Shown: positions 36,201 to 49,111, numbered from the stretch's first letter. The stretch is DNA of 64,000 nt from Leptoclinus maculatus (GCA_032191485.1 JAVDOI010000007.1:24172387-24236386); one strand, 5' to 3'. Notes: generated by a model from the letters alone, not told the origin. Numbers and translations are program-made.

Positions 36201-39200
36201 GCTGGAATGACACTCGTGTTGTTATGGAAAATAAAATGTAGATACTACAACAAGCAGCAGACAGATGATTATGTTCTTTCAATTTCACTGGAATAGATTC
36301 ATAATCAATTGTATTGATTAAGCCATGAGATGTATGTTTTGTAAGATAAATATGTCCGAGTGTTAAGGGTTCTTTGCTCTTCTTTTTTTTTTTTTTAGGA
36401 GTGGGATGCTGACTCGTCACCGCAGCATGACTGAATCATCACAGAGTCTTCGCCAAATAGAGATCCCCAAAAAGACTACAAGAGCCGTAAGATGACCATA
36501 GATACTTATGATATTTCTGTTGGATTATTATAAAACTTTGTTCAAGTAGTATTTTCACAACACCTCATCCAAAGGTGTGTAGACATTTAAATGTGTTACT
36601 GACCGTCTCATTTCTCAAATGCTTCCTGAGTTGTCCTGTGTGAAGACCATCGCCCAAATAACAGACCTGAGATGACATTTGCAAAAACCTTCTCTTGGTT
36701 ATTTTAGCTAATCCATATGTCTTTACCTGATTTATTGTGTTTTGCTTTAGTCCAAATCAAAGGTCTTCGTTGCTTTGGAGAAACCTGTTGCAGAACCACA
36801 ACCTAAACCTCAGAAACAAGAAACACAAGGTATGTTCTACTTTACTTCTAACTTGGACACAAGCAGCACCAGCTGCCCACTCAACCCGCAATCTCATCTT
36901 TTGAATAAAACATTTCAACGTCCAGCTTGAATTGATTTGCTTCAAATTGTGTCAAAAAACATCTTCAGAAAACTCAAACTAAGTCCACAGAATACTAAAC
37001 TCCTGTGTTGTCCATTAGTTTTGTCAGTATGTTGTAATAATCCATCGTTACTTCTGACGGGCCGTTGAAGAGGGTGTGGCTGTGATTGATTTAAACTGAA
37101 TTAAACTAGAAACTCTTTCCATCCTCCTTTCAAGCTGACCTGGGGAGATTGTTTTATAGTCTCAAGGAAGATTTTGGGAACAGTATCACCGTAGACATTT
37201 AGTAATGTCGGGTCGAGAGTCCTAAATACAGACCATGTTGTGATCGTCCACAGAGGTGACGAAGGTGAGAAGAAACCTGTTCAACGAAGAGATCGTTTCC
37301 CCCTCAAAGAAAGCCAAGCTGCCAAGGAGCCAGTCTGTGTCCGCAGTGGAAGGCTTGAAACGCAAGCGAGCTCTTGAATCTGAAGGTAGACATTTCATTA
37401 TTGGAAGAAAGGCCGGCGGAGAACCTTTTACTTTCAGTGTTTAACCTTGTTGTTGACTGTTAGACTGACCGTTAGGCAGAAGTTTAGTGTGTTTTTTGTG
37501 TTCCCCTCCAAACATCCTGTTCTTGCTTTTCAGAGAGGCACAAACTTCTGACAAAGAAAGTGTGTGAAACACCTCACCACAAGCAGGTGTCCAGTCGCCT
37601 CCTATACAGACAGAAAAGAGGACGGTATGTATTAATCAACAGTTTGCCTCATCGAGGCTTTTTTAAAATTATTATATGTATTCTATGATTCTATGATCTG
37701 AAGATGCTAATTATTGTGTTGTGTTTTCAGGAGCTCTGCCCCATCTGAGGAGTGCATTGTGGAAGAGTCGCCAGTAAAACCTGCAGACGGTATTTTACTG
37801 ATGTCACAGTCTGTTGTTTTTATCACACAATACATTTAAATGAATGTGAGAACTATACTCTGGCTTTGTGTTGTGTTGAAGTACACAACAAAAGAATGTG
37901 TAGTCTTTTGAAATGAAGAAAATAATCCAAGATTTAAACACAGCAGAAGTCTTGGGGTTTTATGTTTTTAACATATATTTATTTTAAAATCTACATGAAC
38001 AGAAACTGAATCTGTTTCTCACATTACTTATTATCTTAATCTTGCATTCAGCAATTGACTTAATTTCACTAAAAAATACATTATTTTTGTATGCTTTTCA
38101 CTCCTCTTTAGTTTGACAATTGATTGTATTTGTTTTGTTTCCTTGAAACACTACCCATAACTCTCTAACATAAGTCTTCCTGTGCTGTGGTTTTGCATCA
38201 GACCTAAGGAGGAGCCCAAGGATAAAGGCGTTCGCTCGAAGACACTCAAACGTCTTCTACTCAAGTTCTCAACCTCGCTCCCGCAACCTGGACAGGGCTC
38301 TCTCTGCGTCGCAGCTTTCTCTCAGCGACGGCAGAATCAGTGAGGTTAACGTAAAAACAGTTCGGTCTCCCATGCGTCTTCTTTTTGGGGCTGCCGATTC
38401 CTCCAGTTCTCCGTCTGACCGGTCTTGTGCAACCAGGCTCACCAGGTCACGGCTGTCCACAGACTCCAGTGTCTTTGAGGTGAGTTCTTTCTTTTCGGTA
38501 CTCGATATCTTTGAGGTGTTGACTGATACAACCCAGTACCACGTAGTATAAAACCTTCAGTCCAACGAAACCTGCATTTCATCCTTTTTGTACCCACATA
38601 AAAATTTAATAAATACATTGAATGCGACGTGTGATTGGCCCACCGCCGCCGCAGCTACAACCCATACAGTCTGTGGTGAAGTGGAGCCGGTGTATTTCAC
38701 AGAGTTGGCAGTTCAGCGGGCTGAGATGCCGCCAAAATGTTTGAAAGTTTGGCGACAGTACTCGCTTTATGAAAAAGAAGAAATGTGGTGGATGAATGAC
38801 AAATGAAGTAGGAAAAAGACAACGGTATCAAATCAACCACTCGGTTGGTATCTGTATCATTATAAGGCTACTGGTATTGTAATTTAAAGACCACCCAACC
38901 CTGTGTAAAGTGCTACCACAGGAAATGTGTTGTTCTATTTCTGGTGGATTATTATACAAAGCAGCTAGTTTCCGATGCCCCTAACTGGCCAAACAAATCA
39001 AGTAATTGCAGGTTTAATGGATTTTTTTTCTGTGTGTGTTTGTTTCAGAGTCCAAATAAAACTCCAACAAGGTCACCCGGCAAACGTGGGAGAGCCATGG
39101 CTGGGATCACAACACCCAAGACCCCTCGAACGCCTAGGTCCCCCAAAACCACCCCTCCATCAAGGATGCGTGTTTTCCCTGTTGCACAGAGCCCTGTAGC

Positions 39201-41969
39201 AGGTAGCTCTCGTGAACTTGGTCCGGCTCTGAGAGGCAGTCCTTTCAGATCTCCAGCCAGACAGACTCTGTTGGTAGAGACACCTACCAAGGAGAGCCCA
39301 CTGAAGGGAATCCTCAGGACTCCGGTCAAGGCCTTGGTCGAATGCCACTCCGCTTCTGGATTACATCTTCTCAATAGCCCGATTTCTAAGACTCCAAAGA
39401 AGAGTGTCACGTGGTCTCCATCCCCTCGAAAATGCCGAGTGTCGGAGAACAGTGTTGCTTTCAAGGTGCCAGAGTCTCCTCGTACCCCGTCCCGCACGTC
39501 GCCTCGAATGTTGAAAACACCCAGCAAGCTCGGCAGTCCTGTCACAGGCACAAACACTAAAAGAGACATTTTCAAGACCCCAGAAAAGACTTGTCAAGTG
39601 AGCCTAGTGAGGGTTTCTGAAAATGTTATTTTGACACTTGAAAAACATCAGAGGTCATCTGAAAAAGTTCACAACCGGATGAAAACGCCTGAAAAAGGTG
39701 ACGCTGTCGGTCTACTGGAAATGCCTCCTCCGCCATGCACACCACCTCCAGTCCACCACCTCTCACCTCTCACTAGAACTCAACCCAAGACCCCTAGTCC
39801 TACTCACAAAATGATCACTCGCTCTGGACGAACTCCAGGCAAAAGTTCAAACATTGCATCCCCGTGTAGGCCAGTGTTGACACCAGCGGGATGTATTGGT
39901 ATTTCAGAAAGATCAGACACTTCAGTCAAATCTCCAGCGAAGTCCCTGACAAGAACACGGTCGGGTCAAGGTGCTGAAACCACCAGATCCCAGTCTAGTG
40001 AGAATGTTGTGGAAAAGAACATGCAGTCGGATACAAAAGACGAGATGGTACGAGCCGAACCTTCCCAAACCTCTGAAACGGACTCTACTTCCCACACAGA
40101 TTCACAGCAGTTTGACTCTTTGTGTTTTAACTCCGCGTCCACAGACGATGAGAGTATGGACATCGTAGATGCTGCAGTTGTAAAGACCCAGTTTAGTGGA
40201 GGTATCAAAATGAACATAAGCTTTTCACGGAAGCCCTCGAAGTCCAGTGAAGACTTTTTGCCAAACGAAGTCGCGCCTAAATCCCTCGTGCCAACGCAAG
40301 GCACACCTGGCCGGATCTACGGCTTCCGGCAGACCCCGGACCGCCAACAGAGGGAGGCTGCTGCTCGCTTGGGCTACGGGAACGAATCCCCTCGGTTTTC
40401 AACCCCTAGAGGCCCCGCAAGGCCGAGTCGACAAAAGGGCATGGCGACTCCGAATCCTCTGACTTACCAAGTTGAATTGGAAATGCAAACATCAGGACTT
40501 CCCAAGCTCAAAATCAAACGCAAAGATTCCATGAATGCGGGCGAGTCGGGAGCTCGGAGCCCTTTAGTTTGTGTAAAACCGTCTCAGCTGGAAAGCCCCT
40601 TGGCGTTGTTCTCTAAGCACAGAGATCCCGGATGTGTCTCGCCGTCCATCTGTACTCATGTCACCCCGGCCAAGAGCACGCCTGGAAAAGGTGGAAGCGT
40701 CCAAACTTACATCTGTCAGTCTTACACCCCTACACGCCATCCTGCGGGAACCATGTCTCCGGTGGCAACTGCAGACATCATTCCCCTCACTCCTTCCCCT
40801 CAGAGTGTAGGGAAGGTGACCCCAGACAACTTCAGCAGCTGGCCGCGCAGGAAGAGGGCTCAGATTGGTGTGGGCGGGGGCAAGGATCGCGGCCCGAAGG
40901 GGGAGCCGTTGCTGGCGGAGTTGCTGGAGGAAGCCGAGCTCGGAGTTAGCAGACTGCAGGACGTGGACGACGCGGACGAGCCTTCATACTACAAAGCCGC
41001 AATATTTTCTCTGGCTTCCAAACAGTCCTCCCCAGCTGGAGCAGATGCGTCCCCTCTTTCCTCAGTGGAAGACTTGTACTGGATGGAGAAGCTGGATCAG
41101 CAGACGGATCCTCAGAGAGCAGAAGAAGACGTCATCTGGGCCGCTGGAAGTGGAGACGTCAAGACAAGTAAGCTATGGTTCCCACATCACAGCTGAGATC
41201 CCTTACATAGCTTCTATAGTCTAAATCATTGTTTACTGTGCGTTCACACGTGTAAAGTTGTGATGAATACATGTTATGTTGTTTGGTTGATAGATGACTG
41301 AAATTCAATATTTTGTATGTTTCCTGCCTGTTGACAGTAGCGACTCCTCCCAGCTCAAAGGTGAGGAAGCCGGTCACAACGAGTGGGATTCTGGCCCTCA
41401 CTCACTCTCCACTGTTGTTCAAGAGCAGAACGGGCTCATCTAGTCAGAGAACGCCACATTTTAAAGGTAAGATCTATAACGCTCGTGTCTTTACAGTTAT
41501 CTTTTTATTTTTACCAGTTAATTAAGTTGTCAAACGTCTTGTTTTGATTGACCAAAACAGTCCAAATAACAAAAATAAATGAGTTGGAAGTCCGCTCACT
41601 TGAGAGGCTGGAGTCAAAGAATATTGGGATTGTTTCTGCTTGAAAAATAACTGAAACAATTAATCAGTTTAAATTATTCGACATATCTATTTCAGCTCCA
41701 GTTGCATCCTTAGTCACGAAGTGTCTCAGTGTTCGACTGTCCACATGCTCTTATCCATGTGGTGTATTTATTTCAAGTATACCCAACATATGATCGATGC
41801 AATGAACCTGACGTTACTCGACAATCCTCGTTCTTTCCTAAACGTTGTAGATGAGGCCTCATCGGGGAGGAAGGTGGAGGTGGACGGAGTGGACGGCTCT
41901 CCCTTCAGCCAGCCGATCAGACACTCAAACACGGGGAAGACCTACAGCAGGAAGAGGCTGCTTCACTGA
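30286..41969 (+). CDS. ticrr: Treslin/TICRR, complete 21-exon coding region
   Basis: Treslin binds TopBP1 after CDK phosphorylation and helps load Cdc45 onto the replicative helicase at origins, in the nucleus. Exons: 30286-30948, 31496-31733, 31827-32062, 32752-32986, 33388-33526, 33658-33785, 34028-34231, 34363-34508, 35107-35207, 35400-35493, 35652-35734, 35948-36178, 36399-36486, 36751-36829, 37254-37385, 37534-37624, 37731-37789, 38202-38479, 39049-41167, 41338-41466, 41851-41969. All joins are GT-AG and keep frame, giving 1863 residues, close to the human length of about 1900. Family marks include TPVKQKMKTMSRSLQMLNVA and RLNVKAQK (exon 7), EVTKVRRNLFNEE with the CDK-type SPSKK site (Ser 904, exon 15), YQVELEMQTSGLPKL and WPRRKRA (exon 19), and DGSPFSQPIRH near the C-terminus. 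Exon 1 holds the conserved N-terminal domain. The long exon 19 is rich in SP/TP sites. The ATG at 30286 gives the conserved start. Confidence 0.95.
38500..38905. mobile_element. Possible hAT-like fragment in ticrr intron 18
   Basis: The right end reads ccacccaaccctg, and 'ggtatctgtatcattataag' and 'ggtactcgatat' resemble hAT subterminal repeats. Inside, 38725-38806 reads MPPKCLKVWRQYSLYEKEEM on the plus strand, faintly like an N-terminal BED-finger region. No left terminus or target duplication was found. Confidence 0.25.
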
Positions 41970-42490
41970 ACCGCAGAAAAAAGATGGTCCATTCTGTGTT
42001 TCTACTGTGAAGTTCTCCGCCATGTTTCATCAGGAGTGCTTTTGATGAAAGCCTCTGCACATGAATGAGTGTCCCTTTCAGTTCCGAGCCTTCCTAACCG
42101 GTGGCCTTTTGTTTTAATCATGACATTTTAAGATTGTAGTCTGGTTGAGCACCGAGATGAGAAGCTATGCAGTTCTGCCGAGATGTTTCAAACTTTTCCT
42201 ATTTAATGGTTTTATCATTCAAAGTATGCCATGTTCTCTGCACGGGTCTCTGTGAAGTTCACACGTTGGAAATGGTGATATTACGTCATCGTTGGTTTTT
42301 CAAAGTTGTAATAAGCAAATTTACAATCAAGTCTAAAGTTTGTTGATACTATTCATGTTTATTTATTTGTTTGTTTTTGTCATAAACCTGCTTTTAAGTG
42401 GAAGGGAAGGGCCTAATGATTGATTCAGATTGTAAATATCTTATGTTACCAAAGTCTTATGTAAATAAATATCAGTTTTCTTAATTAAGT
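41970..42490 (+). other. ticrr 3' UTR and poly(A) signal
   Basis: AATAAA occurs at 42464-42469, 495 nt after the stop codon. The UTR length is inferred from that signal. Confidence 0.6.
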
Positions 42491-43815
42491 TATTGAGAAT
42501 GTGTTTTTTTTATCCTGTACTTTTCCTGAAAAAATGTATACAGAAACGCAAACCACAACCTTTCACTGGACAGACTTTCTTCTGAGTGACTTTTATAATT
42601 CAACTTTATCAGCGACCAGCAAATAAAAGGAAACCTTCTCGTAATCACACACCTGTTTAAAGGTCAGTTCTCCAGAGGTATAAAGTATAGCAGGCGGTAA
42701 TCCTCACGGAGCTCTCAGATATGGTGAAGATGGAGAAGAAATCGAAGAGGCCACGTGTTTAATATCTTTACAGAGTTTAAAATATATTGTGAAGATAAAA
42801 TAATTGAGGGAGTGTGAGGACTGTTGGCGAAATGACAAAAAAGAACAAAAAGTATGATTGGGGAAATCGCAAGTGGTTAAAAACATGGCTACTTTATTAA
42901 TCATTGGCTGTGTCCAAAGCAATCCGCTAAAGATTAGCCCTGGCTCTGAGTGTGTTTGTTTTAAAATCATAGAGGATGTGTTGGCACACAGCGGCCATCT
43001 GAATAAAAACCATAAAACAGAATAAAAGTCTTGACCTTTTTCTGTTTCCTGTTGGATGTCGTGACCAACAACGTTTGGTGATTTTCTGATAGTTTCATGG
43101 AAGAAAATCTGTAATTTGGCACCAATGACAAGGAAAATAAAGACTCAGTTTGGAGACATTTATTTGAGTTTGGTTGGTTGTATTGAGTTTATTATAATAA
43201 TAAATAGTAATAATAATTATAGTAATAATAAATTATTATTTAGCATTGTAAACTTTATTTTCCACATATAATTAAATGTAAATTAAGACAAACTTCACCA
43301 GCAATGAAATGGATTCAATTAATTGGAAGTCAATTTCCCCTATAGTTAGTATCATCCTACAGTTACCTTCGAGGAAATTATATAAAACCATGGGACCTGT
43401 AAGTTTCTGTGACCAACCATGAACATTTTTTTTCACAAACCCACTAAGATAGAATCACTGGTTACTTTTATACAGATTTTAAAAACGTAAAAATCAGACA
43501 CACAATTGCACAATAAAGGTTTCTGCTTTCCACTTTAAGACTCTTTCAAGAAACAATCCAGTATTTCCCTTAGTTTGAATATTTATTGATTAGACATTAC
43601 ATGAAATGTGCATTTTAAATGCAGATGTTTGCATATATGCAATGTCTTCTGTTTCTTTCCTCAGACACAGACCTGTGTACGCCGTCGTTGCTTTTAACAC
43701 AACATTTTCTTCTTTTTTTTTTAAAGACAACAACAAAACGCATTGAAAACTGACAAGGTTCTTACTATTACAATTATGTAATTAATATTTTACAACAAAC
43801 TTAAGATAACAATTT
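42491..43815. other. Intergenic and probable 3' UTR of the minus-strand zinc-finger gene
   Basis: Minus-strand AATAAA candidates lie at 43254-43259 and near 43581. The segment 42645-42791 is also present at 48700-48860 as part of a decayed duplication. No other gene is seen. Confidence 0.45.
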
Positions 43816-46080
43816 CTATCCTGTGTGGACTCTCATGTGTCTCTTAAGATGTGCCTGCTGGTTAAATCTTTTCTCACAAACATCACATCCAAACGGCTTC
43901 TCACCTGTGTGGACTCTCATGTGTGTCTTAAGATGTGACTGCCGGTTAAATCTTTTCTCACAAACATCACATCCAAACGGCTTCTCACCTGTGTGGACTC
44001 TCATGTGTCTCTTAAGAGCTGACTGCCGGTTAAATCTTTTCTCACAAACATCACATCCAAACGGCTTCTCACCTGTGTGGACTCTAATGTGTCTCTTAAG
44101 AGCTGACTGCCGGTTAAATCTTTTCTCACAAACATCACATCCAAACGGCTTCTCACCTGTGTGGACTCTCATGTGTGTCTTAAGAGCTGACTGCTGGGTA
44201 AATCTTTTCTCACAAACATCACATCCAAACGGCTTCTCACCTGTGTGGACTCTCATGTGTACATTAAGATTTGACTGCACGTTAAATCTTTTCTCACAAA
44301 CATCACATCCGAACGGCTTCTCACCTGTGTGGACTCTCATGTGTACATTAAGATTTGTCTGCCGGTTAAATCTTTTCTCACAAACATCACATCCGAACGG
44401 CTTCTCACCTGTGTGGACTCTCATGTGTACATAAAGATTTGTCTGCACGTTAAATCTTTTCTCACAAACATCACATCCAAACGGCTTCTCACCTGTGTGG
44501 ACTCTTGTTTGGGAATCTACCTTTTGCTTCACTCTAAATAATTTCTTACAAACCAGACAGCTGGAGGACCTTTTACCACAGTTACATATCATCTGTCTCT
44601 GAAGTGACCCCTTGTACTTAAAGAGGCTCAGGGATTTTTTGCCAGCATTACATCCACCATCACCTAGAGGGGCCTCCTTAGATTTCAGAGCATGTACAGC
44701 AGACTCAGGTGCCCTGGTCTTCTTACAATCACTGTCACTGTCTTCCGTTTCAGTTTCAGGATCTGACAGAGGTGCTTGCCAGTCATCATAACTGACTTCA
44801 GTCTCAGAAGAGTCTGAAGCCGTTTCATCAGTTTTTGGTTGTGAATGAATATCTTGATCCAGACTCCTGGCTGGTTCTGATCCTCCACAGTCCTCTCCAT
44901 CAGTTTCTGTTTTTATTCGCTTAGCTGAGCTGCTGGCTGGAAGCTCTACTTCTCTGTCCTCGTCCCTTTGTCTTTGATGAAGCTGGGAAGACTGAGGCTT
45001 CTCTTCATCATCTTCCCTCTTCACAGGAACAGCAGTGAATGGTGATCTCAGCCTGGTGATATCGGCCTCCTCCAGCCCACTGAGATGTTTTCCCTCCAGA
45101 CCGGTCCAGAGTTCCTCTGGCTCCTCTTTTAGGTGGAGGGGCTCTGGGTCCTCCTGGACAAGGCTGGGGCTCCACTCATGGGGGCCATCATCTTTAACCA
45201 CCAGCAGCTGCTGGACATCTGCAAGGAGCACATTATGGATAACTGTGACTTCACACTGCTCAATACTTAATTAGTGAGATCAGTGATGATCTTCAGCGGT
45301 GTTCATTTAATCTATATTACTACAAAAACATTAGTGGCAGCCATTTTCTAGGAAACTAGTAGAAACATATTTGTGTTAAATAAATAACAACTATTCCTGA
45401 ACTTTAGTTTATTGTAGCTCACTTAGTCACACATATGTTATATTGCAAGTTAAAGAGATTTGAACGTTTGCTGAGGATTTCAAGTGAAAACCATAGTCTA
45501 GAACAGTTTGCCCTCTATCACACGGCCACTAACTGCTGCTGTTGCTAGGTTACTACTCTCCCATTCTCTTATCTGCTAACAAGCTAAGCTAAGCTAAGCT
45601 AAGCTACAGCACTATTACATTCCTCAAATCACCAGTGTGGGGCTGACCCTGAGTTAACTTCATCACACGTTCCTGTGCTCAACAGAGTCAGACTCCATTC
45701 CAAACCTAAGCTAAATTAAGCTAACATTAGCCACATGCTAACTGACACAATTCACCAACATTTCACCGAAAGAAAATGGAAAGTACAAAAAAGGACAACG
45801 GAAAAGGCCCTCACTAAAAACAGAGTGTTAAAACATTGTCTAAAATGTGACTAAAACGCACAGAACTAATGTAGAGACTGAGAAAAACGTTGAAATTGTA
45901 CAAACCTGATCTGTTTAATTGAAGTGTAGGGTTGAAAACCGCATCCAGTAGTTTGTGTTGTCTCTCATTGTCTTTTAAGCGACACAGTTCCCGCTCGTAA
46001 TTTGCTACCGTTTTGTCAAACAGCCCAAATATGTCATCGGCGGCCGCTTGTAGTCGCTGTTTCAACAACGACTTCAGCAT
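43816..46080 (-). CDS. C2H2 zinc-finger protein, two exons
   Basis: Probable nuclear DNA-binding regulator. Exon 1 is 46080-45906, donor ATCAG|gtttg. Exon 2 is 45218-43816, acceptor ctccttgcag. The join keeps frame and gives 525 residues. The N-terminus (MLKSLLKQRLQAAADDIFGL) begins a short helical segment, followed by an acidic region with ADVQQLLVV-type text, KREDDEEKPQSSQLHQRQ and many E/D/S residues. This layout is common to a large percomorph zinc-finger family. One degenerate finger (CLVCKKLF..., first His replaced by Gln) is followed by eight canonical fingers on an 84-bp period, each with CDVCEKRF and a HTGEKPFG linker. The protein stops right after the last finger, at RVHTG. Finger DNA is almost identical between copies except at base-contacting positions, which points to recent expansion or gene conversion. 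No KRAB or SCAN domain is present. The DNA target is unknown. Plus-strand ORFs over the array are shadows. Confidence 0.88.
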
Positions 46081-46988
46081 TTTCTAGTTTTCTCATGTAG
46101 CTAAACAAAATGACAGAAGCCCTTTCTCTAGAAAATGACTTAAAAGTGTCTTGAGCAGTAAAAACTGAGTGAAAATCAGTTTGGTCTCTGTCAAACAATA
46201 ACTGCTGCTGTTGCTATGTTACGAACCTATCATTCCATTGTCCGTTACTTTGAATGCAGGCTTTATTTCTACAACTAATAGATATCAACATTTGTATTAC
46301 ACGGTTTCCAAATATGTTATGCTTCAATATGCAAATTAGGGATTGGTGGTTTGCAGAAATGAACAATGTCGACATTTTGGGTTGTGGATTGAACAAAGAG
46401 CCGGGCAGACATTTAATGCAGCCTCCACAAATTTTGTTACTCCATCACCATTTTATTGACAGAAAACGATTAATTGTTTAACAACTAAACAATTAATTGA
46501 GAAAATAATTGACAGATTAATAGGCAATTTGACATCATCGTTAGTTGCAGCTCTAAACAATTGGACAAATTGAATTATTGACCTGATGATGGCGCTAGAT
46601 GAAAAGTCAGGGGATCACCAAAGTTGTCATTGTCAGGGAACCAGGAATGTCTGTACCAAATTCCATGATAATCCATCCAATAGTTTTTGAGATTCTTGAG
46701 TCCAGACCAGATTGGTGGACGACCGACCAACCGACAAACCGACTCTGTGATCCCTTGAGTCACATCGCTACTGAGCGTCCACACTAGGTTGGAGTTTTAG
46801 AGCACAGAAAACAAAGGAGTTTAGAAATGCAACAGAAGCCGGATAAGTTTGAAAACTCCAAGGTTACCTCGTAGTGTGGACAGGCCAAATTTTATAATTC
46901 TACTACTGTCGACATGCGGAGGAAGCAGCTGTTATTGGAGCGATTAGCGAGTGGTGTGTCCAGTGGCGTTATCAGCCATATGGAGCGG
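46081..46988. other. Intergenic with dispersed repeats and a duplicated segment
   Basis: 46222-46428 is repeated almost base for base at 48861-49067. At 46440-46560 lies ttaattgtttaacaactaaacaattaa, an inverted motif of hAT type. At 46590-46760 is a dispersed repeat of the family also seen at 1960-2220, ending in a run of accgaccaaccgacaaaccg. No gene is seen. Confidence 0.6.
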
Positions 46989-48042
46989 CAGTGGCGGCTG
47001 GTCCATAGAGGGCGCTAGGGCGCCGCCCCCCCTAGAGCTACAAAAAATAAAAATAAAAATAAAAATAAAAATAAAAATATAAATAAAAATAAAATTTTAA
47101 ATAAAAATAAACTATACAAATTGTCAATATTTGTGTTTTTGAAACATGGAATCACCCAGTAATATGTGTAAAATATGATATCTGCGGTAAATATATGCTT
47201 TTCCTGCTTGTCCTCTCTGCCTGTCTGCTCTTCCTCTCTGTGTGTGCACGTCTCAGCTGCTGGGGCGCTGGAAAAACTGCCCCAAAGAGGCGGGTCTATA
47301 AAGCAGTTTAGCCAATGCTGAGTAAAGATATAAATGAGTGACATACAATTCAGCCAATCAGCGTCCTCAAATAGATTCAGCTTGGGGCAGTTTTTTTCCT
47401 GCCCCAAGCTGCGCGTTCTCGTCAGGAGAAGTCTCTACAGGAGAGCGCCAGTGTGAGCACTACTCCTCCAAGACCCGTTTGAGAGGAGAACTGAGAGGAG
47501 AAACTACTGAAAGAGCTGATCCCAGATCAGCCTGACCTCACAATCAGACAGCAGACTAGCAGGAAAGAGAAGCAGTACATGAAGCTTCTCTACTAGCTGT
47601 ACACCAGACAGGTTTGACTAGCTGGATGACGTCATAATAATAACTTATTTATCTTTTTAAAACAACGGGGACAGAATATGACATATATATTATTATATTA
47701 TACAGAATATTATATGAGATATATATTATTATATTATACAGAATATTATATGATATATATATATATATTATTATATTATACAGAATATTATTATATGTTA
47801 TATATATTATATTATACTGAACTCCCTGTGAGGGTGACTAAAATAAGATGTCCTGACGTGTTTGTGAAAGTGTTATTTACTGCTTTTTTTCGTGTTGGAA
47901 TAAATGTTAAATATTTAACTGCAAAGTAGTAATGCGCGTTTGATACCTTAATTTGTTTGCATTAAATCATTCTGGGATGTTTGCTGAAATTGATTGGATG
48001 TGGCACAGCCCTACCAAGAACATTTTCCACCAGCCGCCACTG
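46989..48042. mobile_element. Non-autonomous hAT element with 8-bp target duplication
   Basis: The element is 1054 bp with perfect 14-bp terminal inverted repeats (CAGTGGCGGCTGGT / ACCAGCCGCCACTG) flanked on both sides by TGGAGCGG (46981-46988 and 48043-48050). The inside has an AAAAAT-type repeat (47040-47110), a stretch shared with a second copy (47330-47660 against 49160-49500) and three AT-rich tandem units of about 45 bp (47680-47815). There is no transposase ORF. The 8-bp duplication places it in the hAT superfamily. Confidence 0.92.
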
Positions 48043-48050
48043 TGGAGCGG

Positions 48051-48600
48051 TCATTTAAAGTCACGGTTTGCTGCTTTGAGGGGGGCTTTTCTTATTAATG
48101 CTTATTTTGTTCTGCACAACTATTGTGAAGTCCACACAGAAACTGTAAAAGAACAAAAGCACGAATGCTCTCCAGTGCGACAGGAATTCAGCCACCAGCA
48201 GAAGTGCTTTGGTATGTGTTTTTACCACATAATAGATTAAAGGGAGGTTCCATGTAAATCAAGTAATGCCAGGCTCGTTTACCAACTGGGCGTGGCTCTC
48301 TTACTGTGTTTACTTGTAAAAAAAAGCTGTGCTAACAATAGCCATGTTTATTAGTTATGTTCATACTGATCATTTTTTAGGAGTGGCTTTGGAGGTCAGC
48401 CAACCCGCCTGAAGGGACGGGCTGGCAGTTATTATTTCAACAAACTGTGCTTGGAAGATAATTGTTAGCCCTTGGATACAGACATGTCACGTCCTGCAAA
48501 TACTGTAAATGGCCTGTAACCTCTCACTGCCCTGAGAGATGGCCCCAATAGGCTCCACTCAACTCCTTCCTTGTTTACACCTTATTTTAGTCAACTAACC
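48051..48600. other. Intergenic, no gene seen
   Basis: No coding exon or identified repeat between the hAT element and the duplicated ticrr fragment. Confidence 0.5.
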
Positions 48601-49067
48601 CGACAATCCTCGTTCTTTCTCGAAGGTGGACGGAGTGGACGGCTCTCCCTTCAGCCAGCCGATCAGACACTCAAACAAGGGGAAAACCTACAGCAGGAGA
48701 TCACACACCTGTTCAAAGGTCAGTTCTCCAGAGGTATAAAGTATAGCAGGCGGTAATCCTCACGGAGCTCTCAGATATGGTGAAGATGGAGAAGAAATCG
48801 AAGAGGTCACGTGTTTAATATCTTTACTTTTAGAGTTTTACAGAGAGTTTAAAATATATTCGAACCTATCATTCCATTGTCCGTTACTTTGAATGCAGGC
48901 TTTATTTCTACAACTAATAGATATCAACATTTGTATTACACGGTTTCCAAATATGTTATGCTTCAATATGCAAATTAGGGATTGGTGGTTTGCAGAAATG
49001 AACAATGCCGACATTTTGGGTTGTGGATTGAACAAAGAGCCGGGCAGACATTTAATGCAGCCTCCAC
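48601..49067 (+). pseudogene. Decayed duplicate of the ticrr 3' end and flank
   Basis: Three blocks follow each other in the same order as their sources. 48601-48698 matches 41819-41953 (end of the last ticrr intron and most of exon 21, encoding VDGVDGSPFSQPIRHSN, minus about 34 bp across the acceptor). 48700-48860 matches 42645-42791. 48861-49067 matches 46222-46428. The acceptor and the stop codon of exon 21 are missing, so it cannot serve as a ticrr exon. The zinc-finger gene between the second and third sources is absent. Confidence 0.88.
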
Positions 49068-49111
49068 CGCGACCATACCACACCATACCTCCACGTATTT
49101 ACCTCCAATCC

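Noticed and set aside
39045..39575. 176-aa minus-strand ORF
   Set aside because: Antisense shadow of ticrr exon 19.
43823..44434. 203-aa plus-strand ORF over the zinc-finger array
   Set aside because: Antisense shadow of an 84-bp repeat, a multiple of three.
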